Shown here piece after piece: positions 27,333-36,653 of a stretch of DNA of 64,000 bases. How positions within the stretch are numbered: position 1 is the first letter of the stretch; every line of letters starts with the position of its first letter. The position numbers were made by a program, and so were the translations under genes. The notes beneath the pieces were generated by a model. That model saw only the letters and a program-made list of their open reading frames with translations, had not been told where the DNA came from and ran no database searches. Source of the stretch: JAAZNO01 sp012798275 (lineage in GTDB: Bacteria; Chloroflexota; Anaerolineae; B4-G1; SLSP01); NCBI GenBank assembly GCA_035347995.1, contig DAOPQD010000005.1, positions 7,145-71,144 on the forward strand, read 5' to 3'.

Positions 27333-28382
27333 ATGGATCATCCAACCTGGACGCGACGGGAGTTCTTACAGCTGGGGCTGGGCGCGCTGACAGCGCTGCT
27401 CACGCCGCCCTTTCTGCCGGATGACGCTAACCTGCTGACGCACTGGCTGAGTAAGAAAGCGGCCATGCTGCCCGGCGCCGAGCCGCCGCCCGCCACACTA
27501 GGCCGCATCATCAGCTGGTATCAACAGGCCGTGCGGCAGGAACCCTCGCCCAACGCTCCGCTGGTCACCTGGAAGAGCCATGACACCGTCATCCCGCTCT
27601 ACAGCGCCGTTGCCGGCGACCCGCCCTGGCCTACCAACCCCATCTGGTATCAGACCGAGGAAGGCTACATTCACAGCGGCTTCGTCCAGCCCGTGGAAAA
27701 CGACCGCCAGACAGAGGTGCTCACCGACATCGCCCCGCCCGGTTTTTGGGCCGAAGTGTGCGTCCCCTACGCCGAGGCCCGGCAGCAGCCCGGCGGCTCT
27801 TATGTGCTCCGTCGGCTCTACTACCAGACCGTGTACCGCGTCATCGCGGCGACGCGCGACGCCGCCGGCGAATGGTGGTATCGCCTTCAGGAAGGCATCA
27901 CCTGGTCCCCGGGGCCGTATGTCCCCTTCTGGTCAGTACGACGGATTGCGCCCACGGAGCTGACGCCCATCTCGCCGGGGCAACCCGACAAATGGATCCA
28001 GATTGACATCCGCAATCAGATGCTCACCTGTTATGAGGGCGACCGGGCCGTATTCAGCACCGCCGTCGCCTCGGGGACGGCCAGAACGCCCACGCCCTTG
28101 GGCGAATTCCGCATCCTCTACAAACGCCACACCCGGCGCATGGTCGGCGAGGATTATGATCTTACCGGCGTGCCCTTTCCGACGTACTTCACCCGCAGCG
28201 GCGTTGCCATCCACGGCACCTACTGGCACAACGATTACGGACGGCGCTACAGTCATGGCTGCCTCAACGTTCCCAGCCGCGCCGCGATGTGGGTTTTCCG
28301 GTGGACCGATCCCCAGGTCCCCTATGACCTGGAGACGATGGACGCACCCCCCAACACTGGCACACGGGTGGTAGTGAGCTAA
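27333..28382 (+). CDS. Tat-exported L,D-transpeptidase (YkuD domain)
   Basis: 349 residues. The N-terminus carries a twin-arginine motif TRREFLQLG followed by a hydrophobic run to about residue 30, so it should be exported folded by Tat. Central SH3-like modules (about 75-215) are followed by the YkuD catalytic domain (about 228-345). The active-site motif is complete: AIHGTYWHN near 290 and YSHGCLNVP near 305-313 with the catalytic Cys. The enzyme crosslinks or modifies peptidoglycan using tetrapeptide donors. The next gene's ATG overlaps its stop (TAATG). Confidence 0.93.
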   Translation: MDHPTWTRREFLQLGLGALTALLTPPFLPDDANLLTHWLSKKAAMLPGAEPPPATLGRIISWYQQAVRQEPSPNAPLVTWKSHDTVIPLYSAVAGDPPWPTNPIWYQTEEGYIHSGFVQPVENDRQTEVLTDIAPPGFWAEVCVPYAEARQQPGGSYVLRRLYYQTVYRVIAATRDAAGEWWYRLQEGITWSPGPYVPFWSVRRIAPTELTPISPGQPDKWIQIDIRNQMLTCYEGDRAVFSTAVASGTARTPTPLGEFRILYKRHTRRMVGEDYDLTGVPFPTYFTRSGVAIHGTYWHNDYGRRYSHGCLNVPSRAAMWVFRWTDPQVPYDLETMDAPPNTGTRVVVS

Positions 28383-28837
28383 TGCCGCCCGACGCCGCGC
28401 GTGACACAGAGGACGGGGGGATTGAACGCGAAAGCGCCCGCGCTTCCTCAGCCGGGACCATGCACCGGCTAGGACGAGCGCGCTTCCAGCAATTCGTCGT
28501 CGAGGCTTTCGAAGCGCTGCCCGCGACATTCCGCGAAAAACTGGAAAACGTGGAAATTGTTGTGGAAGGGTGGCCCGATGCGGAGACATTGCGCCAGGCG
28601 CACGTCAGTCAGCCGATAGGATTGCTGGGCTTCTATCATGGCGTGCCGCAGACGCGCCGTACTCACCATTACGGGCTGGTGCTGCCCGACAAAATCAGCC
28701 TGTACTTCTATCCCATCGTCCTGCGTTGCGTCAGCGAGGACGAGGTGCGTGACCTGGTGCAGCACGTGCTGTACCACGAGATCGCACATCATTTCGGCAT
28801 TGATGACGACCGCCTCCAGGAGCTCGGCGCTTACTGA
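28382..28837 (+). CDS. Metallopeptidase-family protein (zincin_1 type)
   Basis: 151 residues. Zincin motif HEIAHHFGIDD (near 132-142) gives His, Glu and His for zinc binding. The body fits the PF06262-type family of short putative metallopeptidases, with FYHGVPQTRR and ISLYFYPIVLRC blocks. The first 26 residues are not part of the family, so ATG 28460 (MHRLGRARF) may be the true start. The ATG used here overlaps the L,D-transpeptidase stop, supporting coupling. Confidence 0.85.
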   Translation: MPPDAARDTEDGGIERESARASSAGTMHRLGRARFQQFVVEAFEALPATFREKLENVEIVVEGWPDAETLRQAHVSQPIGLLGFYHGVPQTRRTHHYGLVLPDKISLYFYPIVLRCVSEDEVRDLVQHVLYHEIAHHFGIDDDRLQELGAY

Positions 28838-28889
28838 GACGGCTTGCGGCTCACGGAGGCACACGAACACCCCGTGATGATTTTCCCCT

Positions 28890-29819
28890 CTAATGGCCAG
28901 ATGCGGACGCCGGCTCTGCCTCAAGCCCGATCTCGGCCAGAAAAGCCCCCAACTCGCGGTCGTAGGCTTCCGGGTCCGTCGCCAAAGACTGCGCATGGTC
29001 CGCGCCGGGCGCCAGGTACAGCCGCTTGACGCCGGGTTTGCGCTTGAAAAGCGCCTCGCTGGCTGCCGGCGGGATGTAAGCATCCTCCGCGCCGTGGATG
29101 AATAGGATCGGCGTCTCCACCTGCCCGATGACAGCAATGGGCGAAGCCTGGCCAAAAAACCAGCCGGCGCGCAGCCACGTGATCAGGCTGGCGAGCGGCA
29201 ACAACGGCCATGCCGGCAGGTGATATTCCACTTTGAGGCGATAGGCGAACTGCTCGCGCGCGCTGGCATACGGACAATCCGCCACGGCGAAGGCGATGCG
29301 CGGATCTATCGCCGCATGTTGGAGCACCGTCGCCGCTCCCATGGATTCGCCGTGCGTGCCGATCACGCCCTCCGCCCCACAGCGCGTTATCACCCAATCC
29401 ACACACGCTTTGAGATCGTCCTTCTCGTAGAAGCCAAAGGAAGTGTTGCGGCCGCCGCTGCCGCCGTGATGGCGATGATCGTACAGGAGCACGTTGTAGC
29501 CGCGACGGTAGAAGAGCACCGCATACTTCACCGAGCCGTAAAGCGTCCAGGTGATGCCGTGCGCCAGGATGACCGTGCGCCTCGAGCCTGGGACGGGCGC
29601 GTAGAGCGCATGGAGCTCATAGCCGTGGGGCGAGGGGATCCACACCTCCTCTCGGGGCCAGCTGCCGAAGCCTTCCGGGGTGATACTCCCGTGTTCCACT
29701 TCCCAATCGTAGCTGTATTCCAGAGAATGCGTGCGCGGGAAAATGACGACGCCAGAAAAAAATCTGGCGGCGAAAATCACCAATCCCACCAACACCCCCA
29801 GAACGATCCATAGCCCCAT
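28890..29819 (-). CDS. Membrane-anchored alpha/beta-hydrolase
   Basis: 309 residues from ATG 29819, with GGAG 7 nt upstream. One N-terminal transmembrane segment (about 2-22). Core motifs: LAHGITW near 85, DHRHHGGSGG near 116, nucleophile elbow GESMGA near 155, Asp in HGAEDAYIPP near 242, and His in APGADHAQS near 272. It resembles bacterial BEM46/FrsA-like hydrolases. The substrate is unknown. The gene is transcribed opposite to the neighbouring transpeptidase-zincin pair. Confidence 0.88.
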   Translation of the reverse strand: MGLWIVLGVLVGLVIFAARFFSGVVIFPRTHSLEYSYDWEVEHGSITPEGFGSWPREEVWIPSPHGYELHALYAPVPGSRRTVILAHGITWTLYGSVKYAVLFYRRGYNVLLYDHRHHGGSGGRNTSFGFYEKDDLKACVDWVITRCGAEGVIGTHGESMGAATVLQHAAIDPRIAFAVADCPYASAREQFAYRLKVEYHLPAWPLLPLASLITWLRAGWFFGQASPIAVIGQVETPILFIHGAEDAYIPPAASEALFKRKPGVKRLYLAPGADHAQSLATDPEAYDRELGAFLAEIGLEAEPASASGH

Positions 29820-29924
29820 AGGCTCACTCCAACCGATGAAAGATGGCATTCAAAAACGCCGTTTTGCGTCCTCGCCCTTGCCGCGCGGCTTCACACCGGG
29901 CTTCCGCCGCTGCCGGCGCTCGCG

Positions 29925-30338
29925 CTACGCGGACGACATCAAATAGATGGCGACAAGCGACAGCCCCAGGCCCACAAACTGCTTGGGGGTGATCGGCTCT
30001 TCGAGGGTGAGAGCCGCCAGCAACACCGTGATGACGGGATACATCGCCGTGAGCGGGATCACCACCGAAGTCTGCCCCTTGTTCACGGCCATGAGCATGA
30101 AGAGGGTCCCCACCGTGCCCGCGACACCGGTCAGCACTGAAAACAACACGCCGCGCGGGTGAAAGGTCAGCCGCACCTCCAGCACGGCCAACAACACGAT
30201 GCTGGAAAGCAGGGTGCCGAGGTTCTGATACAGCAACGCTGTTCGCGGTTCCAGATGTTGCGTCGCCAGTTTAGGGAAATATCCCCAGAAGCCAAAGGTG
30301 AAGGTGGCCAGCAGCGCCCAAGTGACCCAGGAAGGCAT
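29925..30338 (-). CDS. EamA-type half-size transporter
   Basis: 137 residues with about four to five transmembrane helices and one EamA repeat (VIPLTAMYPVITVLLAALTLEEPITPKQFVGL near the C-terminus, given here as VIPLTAMYPVITVLL plus TLEEPITPKQ). Full DMT permeases have two repeats, so this one must dimerise, like small multidrug-resistance proteins. ATG 30338 has GGAG in front; an in-frame ATG at 30359 overlaps the rfbC stop region. Substrate unknown. Confidence 0.85.
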   Translation of the reverse strand: MPSWVTWALLATFTFGFWGYFPKLATQHLEPRTALLYQNLGTLLSSIVLLAVLEVRLTFHPRGVLFSVLTGVAGTVGTLFMLMAVNKGQTSVVIPLTAMYPVITVLLAALTLEEPITPKQFVGLGLSLVAIYLMSSA

Positions 30339-30345
30339 GAGCCCT

Positions 30346-30906
30346 TCACTCCCCGGCATACACGAAGTTGTTGTCGGCCTCGGCCAGCAACGGCTGACGC
30401 GCGTCCTTGGCGGAGAGCAGCGGCTCGGCGACAGGCCATCGCACGCCGATAGCGGGATCGTTCCACAAAATGCCGCGATCCAGCGCCTGGACGTATTCCG
30501 CCGTCGCCTGATAGATCACGTCCACCTCCGCGCTGAGCACACAGAAGCCATGCGCGAAGCCCGCCGGAAGATACAGCAGGCGATGGTTCTCCGCCGAGAG
30601 GGTCTCGCCTACCCACTGTCCATACGTTGGAGAGCCGCGCCGAATGTCCACGGCCACATCGTAGATTTCGCCCCGCACCACCGTGACCAGCTTGCCCTGG
30701 GCGGCGGGCTGCTTCTGAAAGTGCAGGCCGCGCAGCACGGCGTGGGTAGAATGGGAATGATTCGTCTGCACAAAGGGCGGGAATCCCGCCTCCGTGAATT
30801 CCGACAGACGATAGGTCTCCAGAAAGAAACCGCGCTCATCGGTAAAAGTCCGCGGCTCGACGAGAATGACCTCGGAAAGGGCAAGCGGAATAAATTTGAA
30901 AGGCAT
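30346..30906 (-). CDS. rfbC: dTDP-4-dehydrorhamnose 3,5-epimerase
   Basis: 186 residues from ATG 30906, supported by AGGAG 8 nt upstream; the longer frame to 31086 has no family match. It epimerises dTDP-4-keto-6-deoxyglucose in dTDP-L-rhamnose synthesis. Landmarks: FTDERGFFLETY near 20-31, QTNHSHSTHAVLRGLHFQ near 46-63 with the catalytic His, GEIYDVAVDIRRGSPTYG near 79, and PAGFAHGFCVLS near 116. The other rml genes are not in the window. Confidence 0.94.
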   Translation of the reverse strand: MPFKFIPLALSEVILVEPRTFTDERGFFLETYRLSEFTEAGFPPFVQTNHSHSTHAVLRGLHFQKQPAAQGKLVTVVRGEIYDVAVDIRRGSPTYGQWVGETLSAENHRLLYLPAGFAHGFCVLSAEVDVIYQATAEYVQALDRGILWNDPAIGVRWPVAEPLLSAKDARQPLLAEADNNFVYAGE

Positions 30907-30944
30907 GACGTTGCTCCTGAAAGAAATTTCCATAGGATGAGGGA

Positions 30945-31991
30945 TCACGCACCCGGCACGTGCCGCCGTACCAGACGCGCCAGCCGCAAGGCCCAAGGAT
31001 ACAGGGGACTGAGCGACTTCTCCCACAGCCCCACAAAGCGCACGATCCGTCCGCCGAAACCGCGCTTGAAACGGTAGACGCCCCACAAGCCGTCGTTGCG
31101 CGTCGCAAATTCCGCCTCGAGCGTTTCCTCATCGGCGTCGGGGATGCCCCACAAATCATAAGTCGTGCAGCCACGGCGCCGCGCCCACCGCATGGCTTCC
31201 CATTGCAGGGCATACGTCGGCATCCATTCCCGGCAACGCTCCGAAGAGGCGCCGTAGAAGTACCAGGCCTTCGCGCCCCAGGCAAAGACCATCAGCGCGG
31301 CGACCGTCTCACCCGCAACGTCGGCCAGCAGCAGCGCCGCCTGCCCCACGGGCTGAAATTGCTCCAGGGCGCGCCGATAATACGCCTCGCTGTGAATGGC
31401 GAAACCGTCGCGCTGCCCCGTTTCCACCATCAGCCGATAAAAGGCGGGGAGCTCCTCCGGACCGCCCTCGCGCACGGCGACACCCTTGCGCGCCGCTAGC
31501 CGGATGTTGTAGCGCGTCTTCTGCTTCATCTGCGCGAGGAGCGCCTCCTCGTCGCTGGCGAGGTCCACCACGATCGTCTGTCGCGGTTGGATCGTGCGCG
31601 CGGCGGGCCGATAGCCCAACGACGCGAGCAGGGCGCGACTGGCAGGATCATCGGGCAGCTCCGGCTCCAGCCACAGCGCCAACGCCCGTTTGCGGCGCGC
31701 TGTCCGTTCCACGGCCTGCACGAGCTCCCGCACCGGCGCTGCAGCGCGCCACTCCACCACGGGGCCGCGCGGCACATAGGCCAGCGTCGCCGCCTGGCTC
31801 AAGGCCCAGCGGCGGGTGAGCAACAGCGCTCCCCCCGCCAGCTGCTCCGCGCTTCCCAACGTCACCAGCTGCGAGTCCCAATCGAAGGCGGACTTCAACG
31901 CCCCCCAGCGCGAGGTCTGCAGCACCGTCCCATAGGGATGACGCGCCACCCACTGATCCCAGACTTCCGGCACGACGGGCGCAGGCGTCAC
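30945..31991 (-). CDS. FemABX-like peptidyltransferase / GNAT protein
   Basis: 348 residues from GTG 31991, which overlaps the methyltransferase stop by 4 nt. Two GNAT-like halves are seen: an N-terminal domain with QTSRWGALKSAFDW near 25, and a C-terminal domain with KQKTRYNIRLAARKGV near 155 and YDLWGIPDADEE near 283. In Gram-positives such enzymes add amino acids to the lipid II peptide. Here transfer of an aminoacyl or similar group to a cell-surface precursor is likely. The operon context (methyltransferase, rfbC) fits envelope synthesis. Confidence 0.88.
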   Translation of the reverse strand: MTPAPVVPEVWDQWVARHPYGTVLQTSRWGALKSAFDWDSQLVTLGSAEQLAGGALLLTRRWALSQAATLAYVPRGPVVEWRAAAPVRELVQAVERTARRKRALALWLEPELPDDPASRALLASLGYRPAARTIQPRQTIVVDLASDEEALLAQMKQKTRYNIRLAARKGVAVREGGPEELPAFYRLMVETGQRDGFAIHSEAYYRRALEQFQPVGQAALLLADVAGETVAALMVFAWGAKAWYFYGASSERCREWMPTYALQWEAMRWARRRGCTTYDLWGIPDADEETLEAEFATRNDGLWGVYRFKRGFGGRIVRFVGLWEKSLSPLYPWALRLARLVRRHVPGA

Positions 31992-32827
31992 ACTTTTTCC
32001 CCCACCACCAACAAGCCAGCGCCCACCCCGCCTTCCGGGACATCCATCTCGTAGGCGCGACGCCAGCTCCGGCTCAGGCGACGTACCACTTCGCGCCGGA
32101 GGAGGGGCTGAAATCCCAGCCACCGCAGTCGCGGCGATGCCAGCCAGTGATACAAGGGACGCCGGGGCTCAGTAATGCCAAAATCGGCGTTGCTCTTGTC
32201 CCACATGGCCGCGACGCTCGCCGGCAGGTAATAACGCGCGGCGAGCAAGCGGATGCCCGCCCGCTCCAGCAACGCCGCCCATTCCTGGGGAGAATGGTAG
32301 TGATAATGCTCCAGCCGCTCGTCAATGTGTCGCGCATACAGTTCCGCCCCGTCGAAATCGCCCACTGCCGCGCAGTTCCGATAACCGGACAGTAAGCGAC
32401 GGAAAGCATCGCTCGGCACGGTAGTGATGAAACGCCCCCCCGGCCGCAACACCCGGCCGCTCTCCTGCAGCACCGGCTCCACATCAGGGATATGTTCCAG
32501 CACCGAATTGCTGAAGACGGTACCGAAACTGCCGCTGCGATAGGGCATGGCGTTTCCATACGCCTGCTGCACGCTGACGTATCTGCCGCTGGCAGCTCCC
32601 TGCCGCAGCTGTTCCCACCAGGGATCGAAGCCCGCCTCAAGCGGCGCTTCGCCATCGAAAAGCACGCTAGCGATCAGGCCATCGCCGCAACCCAGGTCGA
32701 GAATCGGCCGCAGGAAGGATTCGCACGCGAGGGTGCGCAGTTCCACCGAACGCCACAGCGCCACGGGCGGCGCGAACCAGTATGCCTCCAACAGCCGGGT
32801 CAGATAATCACGATTAGGAACTGGCAT
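31988..32827 (-). CDS. Class I SAM-dependent methyltransferase
   Basis: 279 residues from ATG 32827 (GGAAGGA upstream). SAM-binding motif I ILDLGCGDG near 42-50, an acidic residue after strand 2 (AGFDPWWEQ), motif for strand 4 (FGTVFSNSVLEHIPD near 103), and post-motif VLRPGGRFI. The C-terminal 90 residues form a substrate-binding extension. The substrate is unknown; genomic company suggests an envelope sugar or lipid. Confidence 0.88.
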   Translation of the reverse strand: MPVPNRDYLTRLLEAYWFAPPVALWRSVELRTLACESFLRPILDLGCGDGLIASVLFDGEAPLEAGFDPWWEQLRQGAASGRYVSVQQAYGNAMPYRSGSFGTVFSNSVLEHIPDVEPVLQESGRVLRPGGRFITTVPSDAFRRLLSGYRNCAAVGDFDGAELYARHIDERLEHYHYHSPQEWAALLERAGIRLLAARYYLPASVAAMWDKSNADFGITEPRRPLYHWLASPRLRWLGFQPLLRREVVRRLSRSWRRAYEMDVPEGGVGAGLLVVGEKV

Positions 32828-32900
32828 ACATTCCTTCCTGGAAGAGGCTTCAAAAGCGCCTGGCGAAATGGAAAACACGCCCCCTTTGGGGCAGCAGAGC

Positions 32901-33206
32901 TCAAAGCTCGTGCTGATTGATGAGGCGGGTCAGCTCGTCGGCGTGCACGTAATGGGTCACGGTGATGGATTGCTGGCGCACGCCGGGAACGCTGCCTACG
33001 GCCTGTTTGATGTCGGCTGCCAGGCTCAACGCCAGCGGGCACAGCGGCGAGGAGGGCCGAAAGCTGTAGCTCACCCTGCCGGTCAGCTCGTCAACTTCGA
33101 GATCCTCCACCAGCTGCATCCGCAGCACGTCCACCCCTGTCTCCGGGTCAATCACTTCTACCAGCTTCAACAGGATTTGTTCCCGCAGCGTCGCTTCAAG
33201 ATTCAT
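32901..33206 (-). CDS. MIP18/DUF59-family iron-sulfur assembly factor (SufT/PaaD-like)
   Basis: 101 residues, one MIP18 domain: IDPETGVDVLRMQLVEDLEV near the N-terminus (DPE.G...), then YSFRPSSPLCPLALSLAADI near 47-66 with the reactive Cys. The canonical pattern is DPE-x-G and TxxxCP; here the Cys lies in SPLCPL. These proteins help mature Fe-S clusters. No suf or isc gene is nearby. Confidence 0.85.
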   Translation of the reverse strand: MNLEATLREQILLKLVEVIDPETGVDVLRMQLVEDLEVDELTGRVSYSFRPSSPLCPLALSLAADIKQAVGSVPGVRQQSITVTHYVHADELTRLINQHEL

Positions 33207-33294
33207 GGCGCTTCATCCTTTGGCTAAATTAAGGCGTGCTCTGAATGGCCTTATTTTACCCCAAGTTGCAGGAATGCCTATCTCCAAACTTTGA

Positions 33295-33323
33295 TTGGAC
33301 TTCCGCGCCATTTGTGGTACATT
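33295..33323 (+). promoter_or_regulatory. Promoter for the kinase-ahcY leader
   Basis: TTGGAC (33295-33300) and TACATT (33318-33323) with 17-nt spacing. Expected start near 33330, giving a leader of about 385 nt before the kinase ATG. The leader carries two short ORFs and hairpins. Confidence 0.6.
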
Positions 33324-33388
33324 GGGGACGTTGGGCCGCACAACTGCATGAGCGCGGCCCTCTTTTATGGAAATCCATGGGAGACGCC

Positions 33389-33484
33389 ATGTGCTGGCGC
33401 ACATCATCCAAGGATGAAAAGGTGAGTCGTGAGCAGCGACGGCGACGGCTCACGGGTCGGCCGGGGATGGAATCCCCAGCCTGA
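33389..33484 (+). CDS. Short upstream ORF 1 in a repeated leader element
   Basis: 31 codons starting MCWRTSSKDEKVSRE, with GGGAG (33379-33383) before the ATG. Its first 15 residues are nearly the same as those of the short ORF at 63788 and similar to the short ORF at 33603 (MFFRHTTEDEKVSRE). A hairpin CGTGAGC (33428-33434) with GCTCACG (33448-33454) lies within it. It probably acts as a translated leader rather than making a functional protein (inference). Confidence 0.45.
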   Translation: MCWRTSSKDEKVSREQRRRRLTGRPGMESPA

Positions 33485-33602
33485 CAGGAGCCAAGCGCGC
33501 TGAAGCGCGCTATTTGAGGACGTAGCAGCCCGGGGGCCAGGAATTTCTGATCTGATGCGTGAAATTCGTGTTCATTCGGGGCCCATTTTCTGAGGAGTTA
33601 AC

Positions 33603-33653
33603 ATGTTCTTCCGGCACACCACCGAGGATGAAAAGGTGAGTCGTGAGCCGTGA
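33603..33653 (+). CDS. Short upstream ORF 2 (leader peptide candidate) before the kinase gene
   Basis: 16 codons, MFFRHTTEDEKVSREP, with a strong GAGGAG site (33592-33597) 5 nt upstream. The stop codon (33651-33653) is the end of the left arm of a 12-bp perfect hairpin (33642-33689). Ribosomes finishing this ORF would therefore cover that arm. The kinase ribosome site starts 14 nt after the hairpin. The geometry is that of a translation-dependent attenuator. Confidence 0.5.
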   Translation: MFFRHTTEDEKVSREP

Positions 33654-33689
33654 ACCGCGACTGCAACGACTCTCTACTCACGGCTCACG
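33642..33689 (+). promoter_or_regulatory. Leader hairpin before the PfkB kinase gene
   Basis: CGTGAGCCGTGA (33642-33653) pairs perfectly with TCACGGCTCACG (33678-33689), loop 24 nt. It lies between short ORF 2 and the kinase ribosome site at about 33703-33709. Confidence 0.7.
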
Positions 33690-33715
33690 GAGCTCTACTT
33701 GCTGAGGAGAAAACG

Positions 33716-34669
33716 ATGCAAATCATCGTCACCGGCTCGATTGCGTTTGATTATCTGATGTCCTTTCCGGGGCATTTCACCGATCATCTGCTCATGGAGC
33801 GCGTCGGCAAGGTCAGCCTGAGTTTTCTGGTAGACGAGATGCGCCGCGTGCGCGGCGGCTGCGCTGCCAACATCGCCTATAATCTGGCACTGCTGGGTGA
33901 GCGTCCCGCCATGATGGCGACCGCCGGACAGGACTTCGAAGACTATCGCAGCTGGCTTGAAGACCATGGCGTGGACACCCGCCTCACCCGCACCATCCCC
34001 GACGTTTTCACGGCGTCCTTCTTCGTCAACACCGACCTGGACCAAAACCAGATCGCTACTTTCTACACCGGCGCGATGGCGTATGCCCGGGAACTCTCGT
34101 TCCACGATTTGAAACCACGCCCCGATATGGTCATCCTCTCGCCCAACGACCCCATCGCCATGGACAAGTACGCCGTGGAGTGTAAGACGCTCGGCATTCC
34201 CTACATCTACGATCCGGGACAACAAGTGGTGCGCGTCGGCGCTGATTCACTCTGTCTGGGACTGGAGGGCGCGGACATCCTCATCCTCAACGACTACGAA
34301 TTCGAATTGCTCAAGACCCGCACGGGCCTCACGGATGCGCAAATTCGCGCCGCCGTCAAGCAAGCAGTCATCATCACCCGCGGCGCGGATGGCTCCGAAA
34401 TCTGGAGCGACCGCCGCGTCACGGTGCCCGTCGTCCCTCCCCAGCAGATCGCCGATCCGACCGGCGTGGGCGATGCCTATCGCGCGGGGCTCCTCAAGGG
34501 ATTGGCGCTCGGGCTTCCCTGGGAGGTCTGTGGACGCATCGGCGCGCTTGCGGCGACCTACACGCTGGAATGCGTCGGACCGCAGAGCCAGCATTACACC
34601 CTGGCGGAGTTCAAGACGCGGTACCAGGAGCATTTTGGGGAAGATACATTTACGGAGAAGATTGGGTAA
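33716..34669 (+). CDS. PfkB-family kinase, probable adenosine kinase
   Basis: 317 residues from ATG 33716, after TGAGGAG. It has the PfkB sugar/nucleoside kinase fold: GSIAFDYLMSFPG at the N-terminus, RVRGGCAANIAYNLALLG near 43-60 (the GG substrate motif), and a nucleotide and catalytic motif DPTGVGDAYRAGLLKG near 245-260 in which the catalytic Asp is kept. It directly precedes ahcY. Adenosine released by SAH hydrolysis must be removed, so adenosine is the most likely substrate (inference from context; the family is broad). Confidence 0.85.
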   Translation: MQIIVTGSIAFDYLMSFPGHFTDHLLMERVGKVSLSFLVDEMRRVRGGCAANIAYNLALLGERPAMMATAGQDFEDYRSWLEDHGVDTRLTRTIPDVFTASFFVNTDLDQNQIATFYTGAMAYARELSFHDLKPRPDMVILSPNDPIAMDKYAVECKTLGIPYIYDPGQQVVRVGADSLCLGLEGADILILNDYEFELLKTRTGLTDAQIRAAVKQAVIITRGADGSEIWSDRRVTVPVVPPQQIADPTGVGDAYRAGLLKGLALGLPWEVCGRIGALAATYTLECVGPQSQHYTLAEFKTRYQEHFGEDTFTEKIG

Positions 34670-34699
34670 AGCATAATGCGTGATACGTAACATTCATCA

Positions 34700-36077
<1,378 letters not shown>

Positions 36078-36101
36078 GTCCTCCCCGCATGAATCAGTGC
36101 A

Positions 36102-36136
36102 GCCCCCGAAGCGTCTCCCGTGCTTCGGGGGCTTTT
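36102..36136 (+). terminator. Rho-independent terminator after ahcY
   Basis: GCCCCCGAAGC (36102-36112) pairs with GCTTCGGGGGC (36122-36132), loop 9 nt, followed by TTTT. Confidence 0.93.
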
Positions 36137-36231
36137 GTGTGCGCGCCCCGTTCCCTAAGCGGCAAGAGAGCCGGACGCCCCTCACGGCCTGAACAAAGAT
36201 CACAGATCAGTCAAAATCCTATATTTGCTTA

Positions 36232-36265
36232 TTGACAATACTGTGTGATATATTGTATAATACAA
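36232..36265 (+). promoter_or_regulatory. padR promoter with overlapping palindromic operator
   Basis: TTGACA (36232-36237) and TATAAT (36256-36261) with 18-nt spacing. The perfect palindrome TTGTAT-A-ATACAA (36253-36265) covers the -10 box. PadR regulators usually bind AT-rich dyads over their own promoters, so this is a likely autoregulatory operator. Confidence 0.75.
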
Positions 36266-36290
36266 AGTACAGCAAGAGAGGAGACACGCC

Positions 36291-36623
36291 ATGGAGGAAA
36301 TCATCCAAAATCTGATTCTGGAACTGCGGCGAGGGACGCTCATCCTCAGCGTGCTCAGCCAGCTGCGCGAGCGGCAATACGGCTACGCGCTCAAAGAGCG
36401 GCTCGTGGAACAAGGGGTGGAAATTGATCAGGGGACGCTCTATCCCCTCCTACGTCGGCTAGAAAAGCAAGGGCTGCTGGATAGTGAGTGGGACGTGAGC
36501 GAAGCGCGTCCGAGGCGCTATTACGTCCTCAGCGAGCAGGGGCGCGAGGTGCTGACGATCATGGTCGCCGAATGGCAACAGCTGGTCAGCGTCATGGAAC
36601 AGGTGTTAGCGGCGGATAAGTAA
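36291..36623 (+). CDS. PadR-family transcriptional regulator
   Basis: 110 residues, a single winged-helix domain of the short PadR subfamily: LRRGTLILSVLSQLRERQYGY near 10-30, QGTLYPLLRRLEKQGLLDSEW near 51-71 (recognition helix and wing), and RRYYVLSEQGREVL near 80. Members repress their own operon and a membrane partner gene. An overlapping palindrome in the promoter supports autoregulation. The next open frame continues in the same reading frame after the stop. Confidence 0.93.
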   Translation: MEEIIQNLILELRRGTLILSVLSQLRERQYGYALKERLVEQGVEIDQGTLYPLLRRLEKQGLLDSEWDVSEARPRRYYVLSEQGREVLTIMVAEWQQLVSVMEQVLAADK

Positions 36624-36653
36624 AAGCTCACCCCGTGGACTGCCGCGAACGCG

